Source: Porticoccaceae bacterium
GTDB taxonomy: Bacteria; Pseudomonadota; Gammaproteobacteria; Pseudomonadales; Porticoccaceae
DNA: 15,472 nt
Direction: 5' to 3'
Assembly (NCBI GenBank): GCA_023229065.1
Contig: JALNZZ010000040.1
Span: 1-15,472, forward strand
Translations under genes and position numbers: made by a program
Notes under the pieces: generated by a model
Databases searched by the model: none
What the model was told of the DNA's origin: nothing
What the model saw: only the letters and a program-made list of their open reading frames with translations
Part shown: in pieces, positions 1 through 5,954 of the stretch
How positions within the stretch are numbered: the first letter of the stretch is position 1
How the letters are laid out: the number at the start of each line of letters is the position of its first letter

Positions 1-92
1 GCCGCTGTCAGGGTTGTTTTGCCGTGGTCAACATGACCAATAGTGCCCACGTTCACATGGGGCTTATTGCGTTCGAACTTTTCCTTTGCCAC
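1..92 (-). CDS. tuf: Elongation factor Tu, N-terminal fragment (runs off the left edge)
   Basis: EF-Tu is the GTPase that brings aminoacyl-tRNA to the ribosomal A site. Only the first 30 codons are inside the window. The translation begins M-A-K-E-K-F-E-R and contains GTIGHVDHGKTTLTA, the complete P-loop (G1 motif GHVDHGKT at residues 19-26), nearly identical to E. coli EF-Tu. The start is GTG at 90-92, as in E. coli tufA. A Shine-Dalgarno-like GAGGT lies about 9 nt upstream. The gene has the strand of fusA and rpsLG and is the usual last gene of the str operon. Here it is cut off from fusA by a divergently transcribed EF-G2 gene and has its own promoter (209-236). The rest of the gene cannot be judged, nor whether a second tuf copy exists elsewhere. 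Confidence 0.97.
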   Translation of the reverse strand, partial: MAKEKFERNKPHVNVGTIGHVDHGKTTLTA

Positions 93-208
93 TTCTAAAT
101 AACCTCGTAAGCTTGTCAACAATCACTGGCTGCCGGCTCACCCTGGCGAACTGGCAAATTTCAGGCACGGCTTACCACTAGTCGCCACCACCTTTTTTAA
201 GGGATGCC

Positions 209-236
209 ATCTTAGTCTTCATTTGCACCTTGTCAA
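209..236 (-). promoter_or_regulatory. Sigma70-type promoter for tuf
   Basis: On the minus strand there is a perfect -35 box TTGACA (231-236), a 16-bp spacer and a -10 box TAAGAT (209-214, 4 of 6 consensus). Transcription would start near 202 and give a leader of about 110 nt before the GTG of tuf. This is the only good promoter on this strand in the gap. A promoter is expected here because the inverted EF-G2 gene and its terminator block read-through from fusA. Confidence 0.7.
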
Positions 237-256
237 CGGGTAGGGTACAAATGAAG
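217..256. promoter_or_regulatory. 13-bp dyad centred on the -35 box of the tuf promoter (possible operator)
   Basis: Arms at 217-229 and 244-256 pair at 12 of 13 positions (mismatch 226/247) around a 14-nt centre. The arms contain CTTCATTTG and CAAATGAAG. The midpoint falls at the tuf -35 hexamer, and one arm fills the spacer between -35 and -10. Such symmetry over a promoter suggests a binding site for a dimeric regulator, but I do not recognise the motif. It could also fold as a weak stem-loop. Confidence 0.45.
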
Positions 257-404
257 CAACTAAATTTACCACGTTTTGCCTTTGGCCGAGCAGTACAGGC
301 GCTCTTTCATCACGTCAAAGCTCCCCTGAGCTTCCACTTAACAGCATTTAGGTGATCAAGGGCGTGACAATTTAGCTTTCACGGCGGTTTTCATCGTATT
401 TCCT

Positions 405-433
405 TATAATTTTCTGCCAAACTTCCGTATAAT
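405..433 (+). promoter_or_regulatory. Tandem -10 boxes upstream of EF-G2
   Basis: Two exact TATAAT hexamers occur at 405-410 and 428-433, separated by 17 nt. The second is followed by a GC-rich stretch (CGCCCGCGC), as in discriminators of stringently controlled promoters. Neither has a convincing -35 box at 16-18 bp, nor an extended -10 TG. The second lies 36 nt before the ATG. Promoter activity is therefore likely but may depend on an activator. Confidence 0.5.
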
Positions 434-469
434 CGCCCGCGCATTCACACCTTTGATCAGAGCAACCCC

Positions 470-2560
470 ATGAACGACCTTTCTTTATACCGAAATATCG
501 GCATTTTTGCTCACGTTGACGCGGGCAAAACCACCACCAGCGAGCGCATTCTCAAGCTCACCGGCAAGATTCACAAGGCTGGCGAAACCCATGAAGGCGA
601 ATCCACCATGGACTTCATGGACCAGGAGGCCGAGCGCGGCATCACTATTCAGTCCGCTGCTACCACCTGCTTCTGGAAGGGCCACCGCCTCAATGTCATC
701 GACACACCCGGCCACGTGGACTTCACTGTGGAAGTGTATCGCTCCCTTAAAGTGCTCGACGGCGGCATCGGTGTGTTCTGTGGTTCCAGCGGCGTTGAGC
801 CTCAATCCGAGACCAACTGGCGCTATGCCAACGACTCGGATGTGGCCCGCCTGATCTTTGTCAACAAGCTCGACCGGGTCGGCGCTGACTTTTTCCGCGT
901 TGTGGAGCAGATCAAGAAGGTCCTGGCGGCCAACCCCCTGATCATGACCCTGCCGATCGGCCGGGAAGATACCTTTGTTGGCGTCGTCGACGTTTTGACC
1001 AAGCAAGCGTATGTATGGGATGCCTCTGGCGACCCTGACAAGTACGAGATTACCGATGTTCCTGCCGACATGGTAGACGATGTCGAGCTGTACCATCAGC
1101 AGCTGGTGGAAACGGCTGTCGAGCAGGACGACGATCTGATGATGGCCTATATGGAAGGCGAAGAGATCAGTGTCGACGATCTCAAGCGCTGCATCCGCAA
1201 GGGCACTGTCAAACTGGACTTCTTCCCAACGTTCTGTGGCTCTGCTTTCAAAAACAAGGGTATGCAGCTGGTCCTCGACGGCGTGGTTAACTATCTGCCC
1301 GACCCCACCGAGGTAGAACCACAGCCACTGACCGACGAAGAAGGCAATCCCACTGGCGAAGTCGCCACCGTCTCTACCACCGAGCCTTTCCGCGCCCTGG
1401 CTTTCAAGATCATGGACGACCGTTTCGGCGCTCTGACCTTTGTGCGCATCTACTCTGGCGTCCTTGAGAAGGGTATGACTTTGCTCAACTCGGCGACAGG
1501 CAAAACCGAGCGTATTGGCCGCATGGTTGAGATGCACGCCAGCGATCGCAATGAGCTCACCCGCGCCCAGGCTGGCGACATCATCGCCATCATCGGCATG
1601 AAGAACGTGAAAACCGGTCACACTCTGTGCGATCCAGAGCACCCCTGCACCCTCGAGCCGATGGTCTTCCCTGAGCCGGTTATCTCGATTGCCGTCGCTC
1701 CCAAAGACAAGGCCGGCGCAGAGAAAATGGGCGTGGCCATCGGTAAAATGGTTGCCGAAGACCCCACCTTCCAGGTCGAGACTGACGAAGACTCCGGCGA
1801 AACCATTCTGAAGGGAATGGGTGAGCTGCACCTGGACATCAAGGTAGACATCCTGCGCCGCACCTATGGTGTAGAGATGGTTGTCGGCAAGCCCCAGGTG
1901 GCCTATCGCGAAACCATTACCAAAGCCATTGAAGACTCCTACACGCACAAGAAGCAATCCGGCGGTTCCGGTCAGTTTGGTAAGATCGACTATCGCATTC
2001 GTCCCGGCGAGCCCGGCACCGGATTTGCGTTCACGTCTACAGTAGTGGGCGGCAACGTGCCCAAAGAGTTCTTCCCGGCCATTGAGAAGGGCTTCAAGGG
2101 CATGATGAACGAGGGCCCATTGGCCGGATATCCCGTACTTGATGTCGAGATCGAACTTTTCGACGGTTCCTACCACGCTGTGGACTCCTCGGCCATTGCT
2201 TTTGAGATCGCAGCCAAGGGTGCATTCCGTCAGTCCATGCCCAAAGCAGGCCCTCAACTGCTTGAACCTGTCATGAAAGTGGACGTGTTCACACCTGAAG
2301 ACAACGTCGGGGACGTGATTGGCGACCTCAACCGTCGTCGCGGCATGATCAAGGACCAGGAGCGCGGCACTACCGGTATCCGCGTCAAGGCCGACGTCCC
2401 GCTTGCCGAGATGTTTGGCTATATTGGTTCCCTGCGCACCATGACCTCTGGGCGCGGTCAGTTCTCAATGGAGTTTTCTCACTACATGCCCTGTCCCAAC
2501 GCAGTTGCCGAAACGGTGATTGCCGAGGCCAAGGCCAGGAAGGAAGCCGCCAAGAAGTAA
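470..2560 (+). CDS. fusA2: Elongation factor G 2 (divergent EF-G paralog)
   Basis: A translational GTPase of the EF-G family, 696 aa, a normal full length. G-domain motifs are intact: AHVDAGKT (14-21), RGITI (56-60), DTPGH (78-82) and NKLD (132-135). Domain II follows from about 305, III from about 405, IV from about 480 and V from about 605. The domain IV tip retains the functional His (H569) but reads HAVDSS where the str-operon EF-G has HDVDSS; another domain IV loop reads GGSGQFGK instead of GGRGQYGH. The protein looks like the second EF-G of Vibrio and Shewanella, so this is an old paralog and not a fresh duplicate. Its exact job (translocation, recycling or stress) is unknown. The start is ATG at 470 with only a weak AGAG 7 nt upstream. 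The gene is divergent from tuf and convergent with fusA. Confidence 0.93.
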   Translation: MNDLSLYRNIGIFAHVDAGKTTTSERILKLTGKIHKAGETHEGESTMDFMDQEAERGITIQSAATTCFWKGHRLNVIDTPGHVDFTVEVYRSLKVLDGGIGVFCGSSGVEPQSETNWRYANDSDVARLIFVNKLDRVGADFFRVVEQIKKVLAANPLIMTLPIGREDTFVGVVDVLTKQAYVWDASGDPDKYEITDVPADMVDDVELYHQQLVETAVEQDDDLMMAYMEGEEISVDDLKRCIRKGTVKLDFFPTFCGSAFKNKGMQLVLDGVVNYLPDPTEVEPQPLTDEEGNPTGEVATVSTTEPFRALAFKIMDDRFGALTFVRIYSGVLEKGMTLLNSATGKTERIGRMVEMHASDRNELTRAQAGDIIAIIGMKNVKTGHTLCDPEHPCTLEPMVFPEPVISIAVAPKDKAGAEKMGVAIGKMVAEDPTFQVETDEDSGETILKGMGELHLDIKVDILRRTYGVEMVVGKPQVAYRETITKAIEDSYTHKKQSGGSGQFGKIDYRIRPGEPGTGFAFTSTVVGGNVPKEFFPAIEKGFKGMMNEGPLAGYPVLDVEIELFDGSYHAVDSSAIAFEIAAKGAFRQSMPKAGPQLLEPVMKVDVFTPEDNVGDVIGDLNRRRGMIKDQERGTTGIRVKADVPLAEMFGYIGSLRTMTSGRGQFSMEFSHYMPCPNAVAETVIAEAKARKEAAKK

Positions 2561-2567
2561 CAGCGCA

Positions 2568-2611
2568 ACACAAAAAAGCCCGGTGACAAAAATCACCGGG
2601 CTTTTTTGTGT
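2568..2611. terminator. Bidirectional Rho-independent terminator between EF-G2 and fusA
   Basis: A perfect 19-bp inverted repeat (2568-2586 and 2593-2611) with a 6-nt loop. The core is GCCCGGTGA / TCACCGGGC, flanked by A6 on the left and T6 on the right, so either strand gives a GC stem followed by a U-run. It lies 8 nt after the EF-G2 stop and 58 nt after the fusA stop, which suits two convergent genes. Confidence 0.93.
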
Positions 2612-2647
2612 CTGAACTTTTTGTATCCGAGCTTTCTGTGTCCGAGC
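2603..2647. repeat. Three-copy 15-bp tandem repeat next to the terminator
   Basis: Three contiguous 15-bp units at 2603-2617, 2618-2632 and 2633-2647 follow the pattern TTTTTGTGTCCGAGC, with two to four differences between units. The first unit begins in the T-tract of the terminator, so the array looks like a duplication of the terminator's trailing edge. It lies in the 3' untranslated part of fusA. Confidence 0.75.
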
Positions 2648-2669
2648 TCCAGAGCAATCAGCACGACCC

Positions 2670-4772
2670 TTAGCCGTGCTTCTTGATAATCTCCTGGGCA
2701 ACATTGTTGGGCGCTTCGGCGTAACGGCTGAACTCCATGGTGAAGGTAGCACGCCCCTGAGTAGCTGAGCGCAAATCGGTCGCGTACCCAAACATTTCGG
2801 CCAACGGCACTTCCGCATCGATAACTTTGCCAGAGATGCTTTCATCCATGCCATGAATGATGCCCCGACGGCGGTTGAGATCCCCTACCACATCGCCCAT
2901 ATTCGCTTCTGGAGTGATTACTTCCACCTTCATAACAGGCTCCAACAGCACAGCGCCCCCCACCTCGGCCAACTTCTTGGTGGCCATGGAGGCTGCAATC
3001 TTGAACGCCATTTCGCTGGAGTCTACATCGTGGTAAGAGCCGTCGTAGACAGTCGCCTTGAGGCCCAACAGCGGATAACCGGCGAGAACGCCATTTTGCA
3101 TCTGTTCGGCGATACCTTTTTCGATGGCAGGCACAAAGTCTTTGGGGACCACGCCACCGACAAGCTCATTGGCAAACTCAAGCCCCTCGGCCCCTTCGTC
3201 AGCTGCTGGCTCAAAACGAATCCACACATGCCCATATTGGCCACGGCCTCCGGACTGGCGAATAAACTTGCCTTCCACCTCACAGGTATTGCGAATGCGC
3301 TCACGGTACGCCACCTGTGGCTTACCAATATTGGCATCAACACTGAACTCACGGCGCAGACGGTCGACGATAATGTCCAGGTGCAATTCACCCATACCGG
3401 AGATGATCGTCTGTCCGCTCTCCTCGTCGGTGCGAACCTTAAAGGACGGATCTTCCGCAGCCAGCTTGCCTAGCGCAATGCTCATTTTATCCTGGTCCGC
3501 CTGAGAGCGAGGCTCTACCGCCACCGAAATCACTGGTTCAGGGAACTCCATGCGCTCAAGCACAATGACATGGTCCGGATCGCACAAAGTATCCCCTGTC
3601 GTCGTGTCTTTGAGCCCGATGGCAGCGGCAATATCGCCCGCCAGCACCTCCTTGATTTCTTCGCGGTTGTTAGCGTGCATCTGCACCATGCGCCCAATGC
3701 GCTCCCGCTTTCCCTTGACCGAGTTAAGCACCCCGGTGCCGCTCTCCAGCTTACCGGAATAGACTCGCATAAAGGTCAGCGTGCCCACAAAGGGGTCAGT
3801 CGCAATCTTGAACGCCAGAGCAGCAAAAGGCTCGCTGTCATCGCTTGAGCGCGTGGCAAGGGTTTCACCATCGGCAAGGGTACCTTCGATTGCCTTCACC
3901 TCTGCCGGAGACGGCAGATATTCGATGACGGCATCGAGCACCGCCTGCACACCCTTGTTCTTGAACGCCGATCCACCCAGGACCGGCACAATCTCGTTAG
4001 CCAGAGTCCGCGCCCGGATACCAGCCTTGATCTCTGCCTCGCTCAACTCCTCGCCTTCGAGGTATTTCTCCATCAATTCTTCATTGGCTTCGGCAGCAGC
4101 TTCAACGAGGTGTTCGCGCATCTTCTCGCACTGCTCGACCAGATCGGCGGGGATCTCACCGTGGACAAAGCTCATGCCCTGATCGGCTTCACTCCACACA
4201 ACCGACTTCATCTTGACCAGATCGACTACGCCCTGGAAGTTTTCTTCACTGCCAATGGTCATTTGCAGCGGCACCGCGGTAGCACCGAGGCGGGTGCTCA
4301 ACTGCTCCACTACACGCAGAAAGTCCGCGCCAGTGCGGTCCATCTTGTTAACGAACACCAGGCGTGGCACTTCGTACTTGTTGGCCTGGCGCCACACAGT
4401 TTCCGTCTGGGGTTGCACTCCCGAAGAGCCACACAGCACCACCACAGCACCGTCCAGTACACGCAGGGAGCGCTCCACCTCAATGGTGAAGTCCACGTGA
4501 CCGGGTGTGTCGATGACATTGATACGGTGCTGCTCAAACTGCCCTTCCATCCCCTTCCAAAAGGTCGTGACCGCAGCAGAGGTGATGGTGATACCCCGCT
4601 CCTGCTCCTGTACCATCCAGTCGGTTGTAGCGGCGCCATCGTGCACCTCGCCCAATTTGTGGGAAAGTCCTGTATAGAACAGCACTCGCTCGGTAGTGGT
4701 CGTTTTGCCTGCATCCACATGGGCACAGATACCAATGTTTCTATAACGGCTGAGAGGAGTTTTACGTGCCAC
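2670..4772 (-). CDS. fusA: Elongation factor G (str-operon copy)
   Basis: EF-G drives GTP-dependent translocation and, with RRF, ribosome recycling. With the start chosen here it has 700 aa (E. coli 704). G1 AHVDAGKT is at 17-24, DTPGH at 88-92, and an NKMD motif is present; the domain IV tip SYHDVDSS carries H581. Two in-frame GTG codons compete as start: 4779-4781 and 4770-4772. I choose 4772 because AGGGTGA (4778-4784) ends 5 nt before it and would overlap the upstream GTG, and because M-A-R-K-T-P-L-S-R-Y-R-N then aligns with E. coli MARTTPIARYRN without an extension. The upstream choice would add three residues. The gene follows rpsG, but a strong terminator lies between them, and its 3' end faces EF-G2. 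Confidence 0.97.
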   Translation of the reverse strand: MARKTPLSRYRNIGICAHVDAGKTTTTERVLFYTGLSHKLGEVHDGAATTDWMVQEQERGITITSAAVTTFWKGMEGQFEQHRINVIDTPGHVDFTIEVERSLRVLDGAVVVLCGSSGVQPQTETVWRQANKYEVPRLVFVNKMDRTGADFLRVVEQLSTRLGATAVPLQMTIGSEENFQGVVDLVKMKSVVWSEADQGMSFVHGEIPADLVEQCEKMREHLVEAAAEANEELMEKYLEGEELSEAEIKAGIRARTLANEIVPVLGGSAFKNKGVQAVLDAVIEYLPSPAEVKAIEGTLADGETLATRSSDDSEPFAALAFKIATDPFVGTLTFMRVYSGKLESGTGVLNSVKGKRERIGRMVQMHANNREEIKEVLAGDIAAAIGLKDTTTGDTLCDPDHVIVLERMEFPEPVISVAVEPRSQADQDKMSIALGKLAAEDPSFKVRTDEESGQTIISGMGELHLDIIVDRLRREFSVDANIGKPQVAYRERIRNTCEVEGKFIRQSGGRGQYGHVWIRFEPAADEGAEGLEFANELVGGVVPKDFVPAIEKGIAEQMQNGVLAGYPLLGLKATVYDGSYHDVDSSEMAFKIAASMATKKLAEVGGAVLLEPVMKVEVITPEANMGDVVGDLNRRRGIIHGMDESISGKVIDAEVPLAEMFGYATDLRSATQGRATFTMEFSRYAEAPNNVAQEIIKKHG

Positions 4773-4777
4773 GATAG

Positions 4778-4784
4778 TCACCCT
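4778..4784 (-). promoter_or_regulatory. Shine-Dalgarno that decides the fusA start
   Basis: AGGGTGA on the minus strand shares GGTGA with the anti-Shine-Dalgarno complement and sits 5 nt before GTG 4772. The alternative GTG at 4781 lies inside this element and has only CAGG directly against it, so it could not use this site. Confidence 0.65.
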
Positions 4785-4814
4785 GAAAAGCTGTGAAAAA
4801 CAGTGTCTCTAAAT

Positions 4815-4849
4815 CACAAAAAGGTAGCCAGTGGGGCTACCTTTTTGTG
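4815..4849. terminator. Perfect terminator hairpin inside the str operon, between rpsG and fusA
   Basis: A perfect 15-bp inverted repeat (4815-4829 and 4835-4849) with a 5-nt loop. The stem is GGTAGCC / GGCTACC with A5 on one side and T5 on the other, so it has intrinsic-terminator form on both strands. Read with the genes, it follows the rpsG stop by 23 nt and precedes the fusA GTG by 42 nt. Its CACAAAAA...TTTTTGTG flanks match those of the terminator at 2568-2611. A perfect TTGACA (4848-4853, minus strand) abuts it, but no -10 box follows at the right distance. Confidence 0.85.
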
Positions 4850-4872
4850 TCAACCTGATTACCGCAAGGGAA

Positions 4873-5343
4873 TCAGAACCTGAAGTGGGAGAAGGCCTTG
4901 TTGGCTTCAGCCATACGGTGCACATCTTCACGCTTCTTCACGGCCCCGCCCTTGTTCTGGTAGGCGTCGATGATCTCGCCCGCCAAGCGCTGGCGCATGG
5001 ACTTTTCACCGCGGCCGCGCGCGTAATCCACCAGCCAGCGCATCGCCAGGGCATGGCGGCGGGAAGGACGGACTTCGACAGGCACCTGATAGGTAGCGCC
5101 TCCTACACGGCGGGACTTTACTTCCACCATGGGAGCAACGTTATTGAGCGCTTCTTCAAACACTTCAGCGGGATCTTTTTTCAGGCGCTCTTCCACTTGG
5201 GTCAGGGCACCGTAAACAATCCGCTCTGCAACGGACTTCTTGCCACTAACCATAACGTGGTTCATAAACTTGGCCAGTGTGACATTGCCGTACTTGGGAT
5301 CCGGCAAAATTTCACGCTTGGCAGCAATGCGTCTTCTTGGCAT
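4873..5343 (-). CDS. rpsG: 30S ribosomal protein S7
   Basis: Primary binding protein of the 3' major domain of 16S rRNA and organiser of the 30S head near the E site. It has 156 aa, the standard bacterial length. The N-terminus MPRRRIAAKREILPDPKYGN and the block VEVRPSRRHALAMRWL are diagnostic of the family. ATG at 5341-5343 is preceded by a purine-rich GAAGAGTGAAG. The stop is TGA. The gene lies 87 nt after rpsL, a gap close in size to the E. coli rpsL-rpsG spacer where S7 represses its own translation. A terminator hairpin follows its stop, so much of its transcript may end there. Confidence 0.98.
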   Translation of the reverse strand: MPRRRIAAKREILPDPKYGNVTLAKFMNHVMVSGKKSVAERIVYGALTQVEERLKKDPAEVFEEALNNVAPMVEVKSRRVGGATYQVPVEVRPSRRHALAMRWLVDYARGRGEKSMRQRLAGEIIDAYQNKGGAVKKREDVHRMAEANKAFSHFRF

Positions 5344-5371
5344 GTTACTTCACTCTTCTCTTCAGGGTTGT

Positions 5372-5401
5372 CCGGGTACTGGCAATAATTGCACTGCCCG
5401 G
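5372..5401 (-). promoter_or_regulatory. Stem-loop in the rpsL-rpsG spacer (candidate S7 autoregulatory site)
   Basis: The outer stem CCGGG / CCCGG (5372-5376 and 5397-5401) encloses an inner GCAA / TTGC stem (5382-5385 and 5389-5392). In E. coli, S7 binds the rpsL-rpsG intercistronic mRNA; position and size fit, but I did not find a clear primary-sequence match, so the role is inferred from location only. Confidence 0.3.
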
Positions 5402-5430
5402 CCTTACTCGGTTCTCACCGAAACCGCAAA

Positions 5431-5814
5431 TCAGGCCTTAGCCGCTTTCGGGCGCTTGGCACCGTACTTTGAGCGACGCTGACGGCGCTTGTCGACACCA
5501 GAGGTATCGAGGCTGCCGCGCACGGTGTGATAACGCACACCGGGAAGATCCTTGACTCGACCACCACGGATCAGGACAACACTGTGCTCCTGAAGGTTGT
5601 GGCCTTCACCGCCGATGTAGGATGACACCTCATAGCCGTTGGTGAGACGAACACGGCAAACCTTGCGGAGTGCGGAGTTCGGCTTCTTCGGCGTGGTGGT
5701 ATAGACACGGGTGCATACACCACGGCGCTGGGGACAACTTTCCAGCGCAGGGACATCGCTTTTGGCGACTTTGCGTTTTCTCGGCTTACGAACCAACTGG
5801 TTGATCGTTGCCAT
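5431..5814 (-). CDS. rpsL: 30S ribosomal protein S12
   Basis: S12 lies at the 30S decoding centre and affects accuracy. It has 127 aa (E. coli 124), with a slightly longer basic C-terminus ending RPKAAKA. The streptomycin-relevant residues are wild type: K43 in TTPKKPNSALRK and K88 in GRVKDLPG, with P91 also present. D89 is the residue methylthiolated by RimO in E. coli. ATG at 5812-5814 has GGAG (5824-5827) 9 nt upstream. It is the first gene of the str block, after rpoC and a gap of 140 nt that holds its promoter. Confidence 0.98.
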   Translation of the reverse strand: MATINQLVRKPRKRKVAKSDVPALESCPQRRGVCTRVYTTTPKKPNSALRKVCRVRLTNGYEVSSYIGGEGHNLQEHSVVLIRGGRVKDLPGVRYHTVRGSLDTSGVDKRRQRRSKYGAKRPKAAKA

Positions 5815-5838
5815 TTACTATTACTCCGAAAATAAAGC

Positions 5839-5850
5839 CTTCTCGCGAAG
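5839..5850 (-). promoter_or_regulatory. GNRA-type hairpin in the rpsL leader
   Basis: On the minus strand CTTC-GCGA-GAAG forms a 4-bp stem (5 with an outer U-G pair) capped by a GCGA tetraloop, 11 nt upstream of the rpsL GGAG. It may stabilise the leader or influence ribosome access; function is unknown. Confidence 0.3.
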
Positions 5851-5877
5851 ACATTGACTGTTGGGCTACAGGCAGGA

Positions 5878-5905
5878 GCCGCCCACCCTGAAACAGGGAG
5901 GCGGC
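5878..5905. repeat. Inverted repeat at the transcription start of rpsL
   Basis: Outer arms GCCGCC / GGCGGC (5878-5883, 5900-5905) and inner arms CCCTG / CAGGG (5886-5890, 5894-5898) with an AAA loop. The repeat begins directly after the -10 box of the rpsL promoter, so its outer arm forms a GC-rich discriminator and the RNA would hold mainly the inner 5-bp hairpin. There is no T-tract, so it is not an intrinsic terminator for rpoC. Confidence 0.55.
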
Positions 5906-5934
5906 ATTTTAAAGATGCCGCCGCCCCGAGTCAA
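5906..5934 (-). promoter_or_regulatory. Sigma70-type promoter for rpsL-rpsG
   Basis: -35 TTGACT (5929-5934, 5 of 6), an exact 17-bp spacer, and -10 TAAAAT (5906-5911, 5 of 6). The -10 is followed by GCCGCC, a GC-rich discriminator as seen at promoters of ribosomal genes that respond to ppGpp and DksA. The start would be near 5899, leaving a leader of about 85 nt. It allows S12 and S7 to be made independently of the rpoBC transcript. Confidence 0.82.
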
Positions 5935-5954
5935 GGCAGCTGCTGGCCGCCGGG

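Larger units (their letters stand above)
93..469. other. Divergent tuf / EF-G2 intergenic control region
   Basis: This 377-bp gap is the only stretch over 300 bp without a recognised gene. It contains, from left to right, the tuf leader of about 110 nt, the tuf promoter (209-236) inside a dyad (217-256), a 6-bp stem-loop AAGCTC-CCCT-GAGCTT (318-333) without a T-tract, and two exact TATAAT hexamers (405-410, 428-433) in front of EF-G2. A 34-codon reading frame on the plus strand (251-355) is open but I do not recognise it and do not call it a gene. I found no tRNA, insertion sequence or remnant of a broken gene. Confidence 0.7.

Noticed and set aside
114..119. Second TTGACA on the minus strand close to tuf
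   Set aside because: A -10 at 16-18 bp would fall at the tuf ribosome-binding site and start codon, and no TATAAT-like hexamer is there.
178..222. 14-codon frame on the minus strand (start M-K-T-K-M-A-S) ahead of tuf
   Set aside because: Its ATG lies in the spacer of the tuf promoter, upstream of any transcript start, so it would not be in the mRNA.
352..460. Inverted TGATCA-containing segments (near 353-360 and 453-460)
   Set aside because: The match is about 8 bp over 100 nt with a mismatch, within chance expectation.
485..2257. 590-codon open frame antisense to EF-G2
   Set aside because: It is a shadow of a GC-biased coding gene; the translation shows no family motif and the sense frame is an intact EF-G.
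4825..4853. Promoter for fusA from the TTGACA at 4848-4853
   Set aside because: At 17 bp the hexamer is TGGCTA, which matches TATAAT at one position only, and it lies within the terminator stem.
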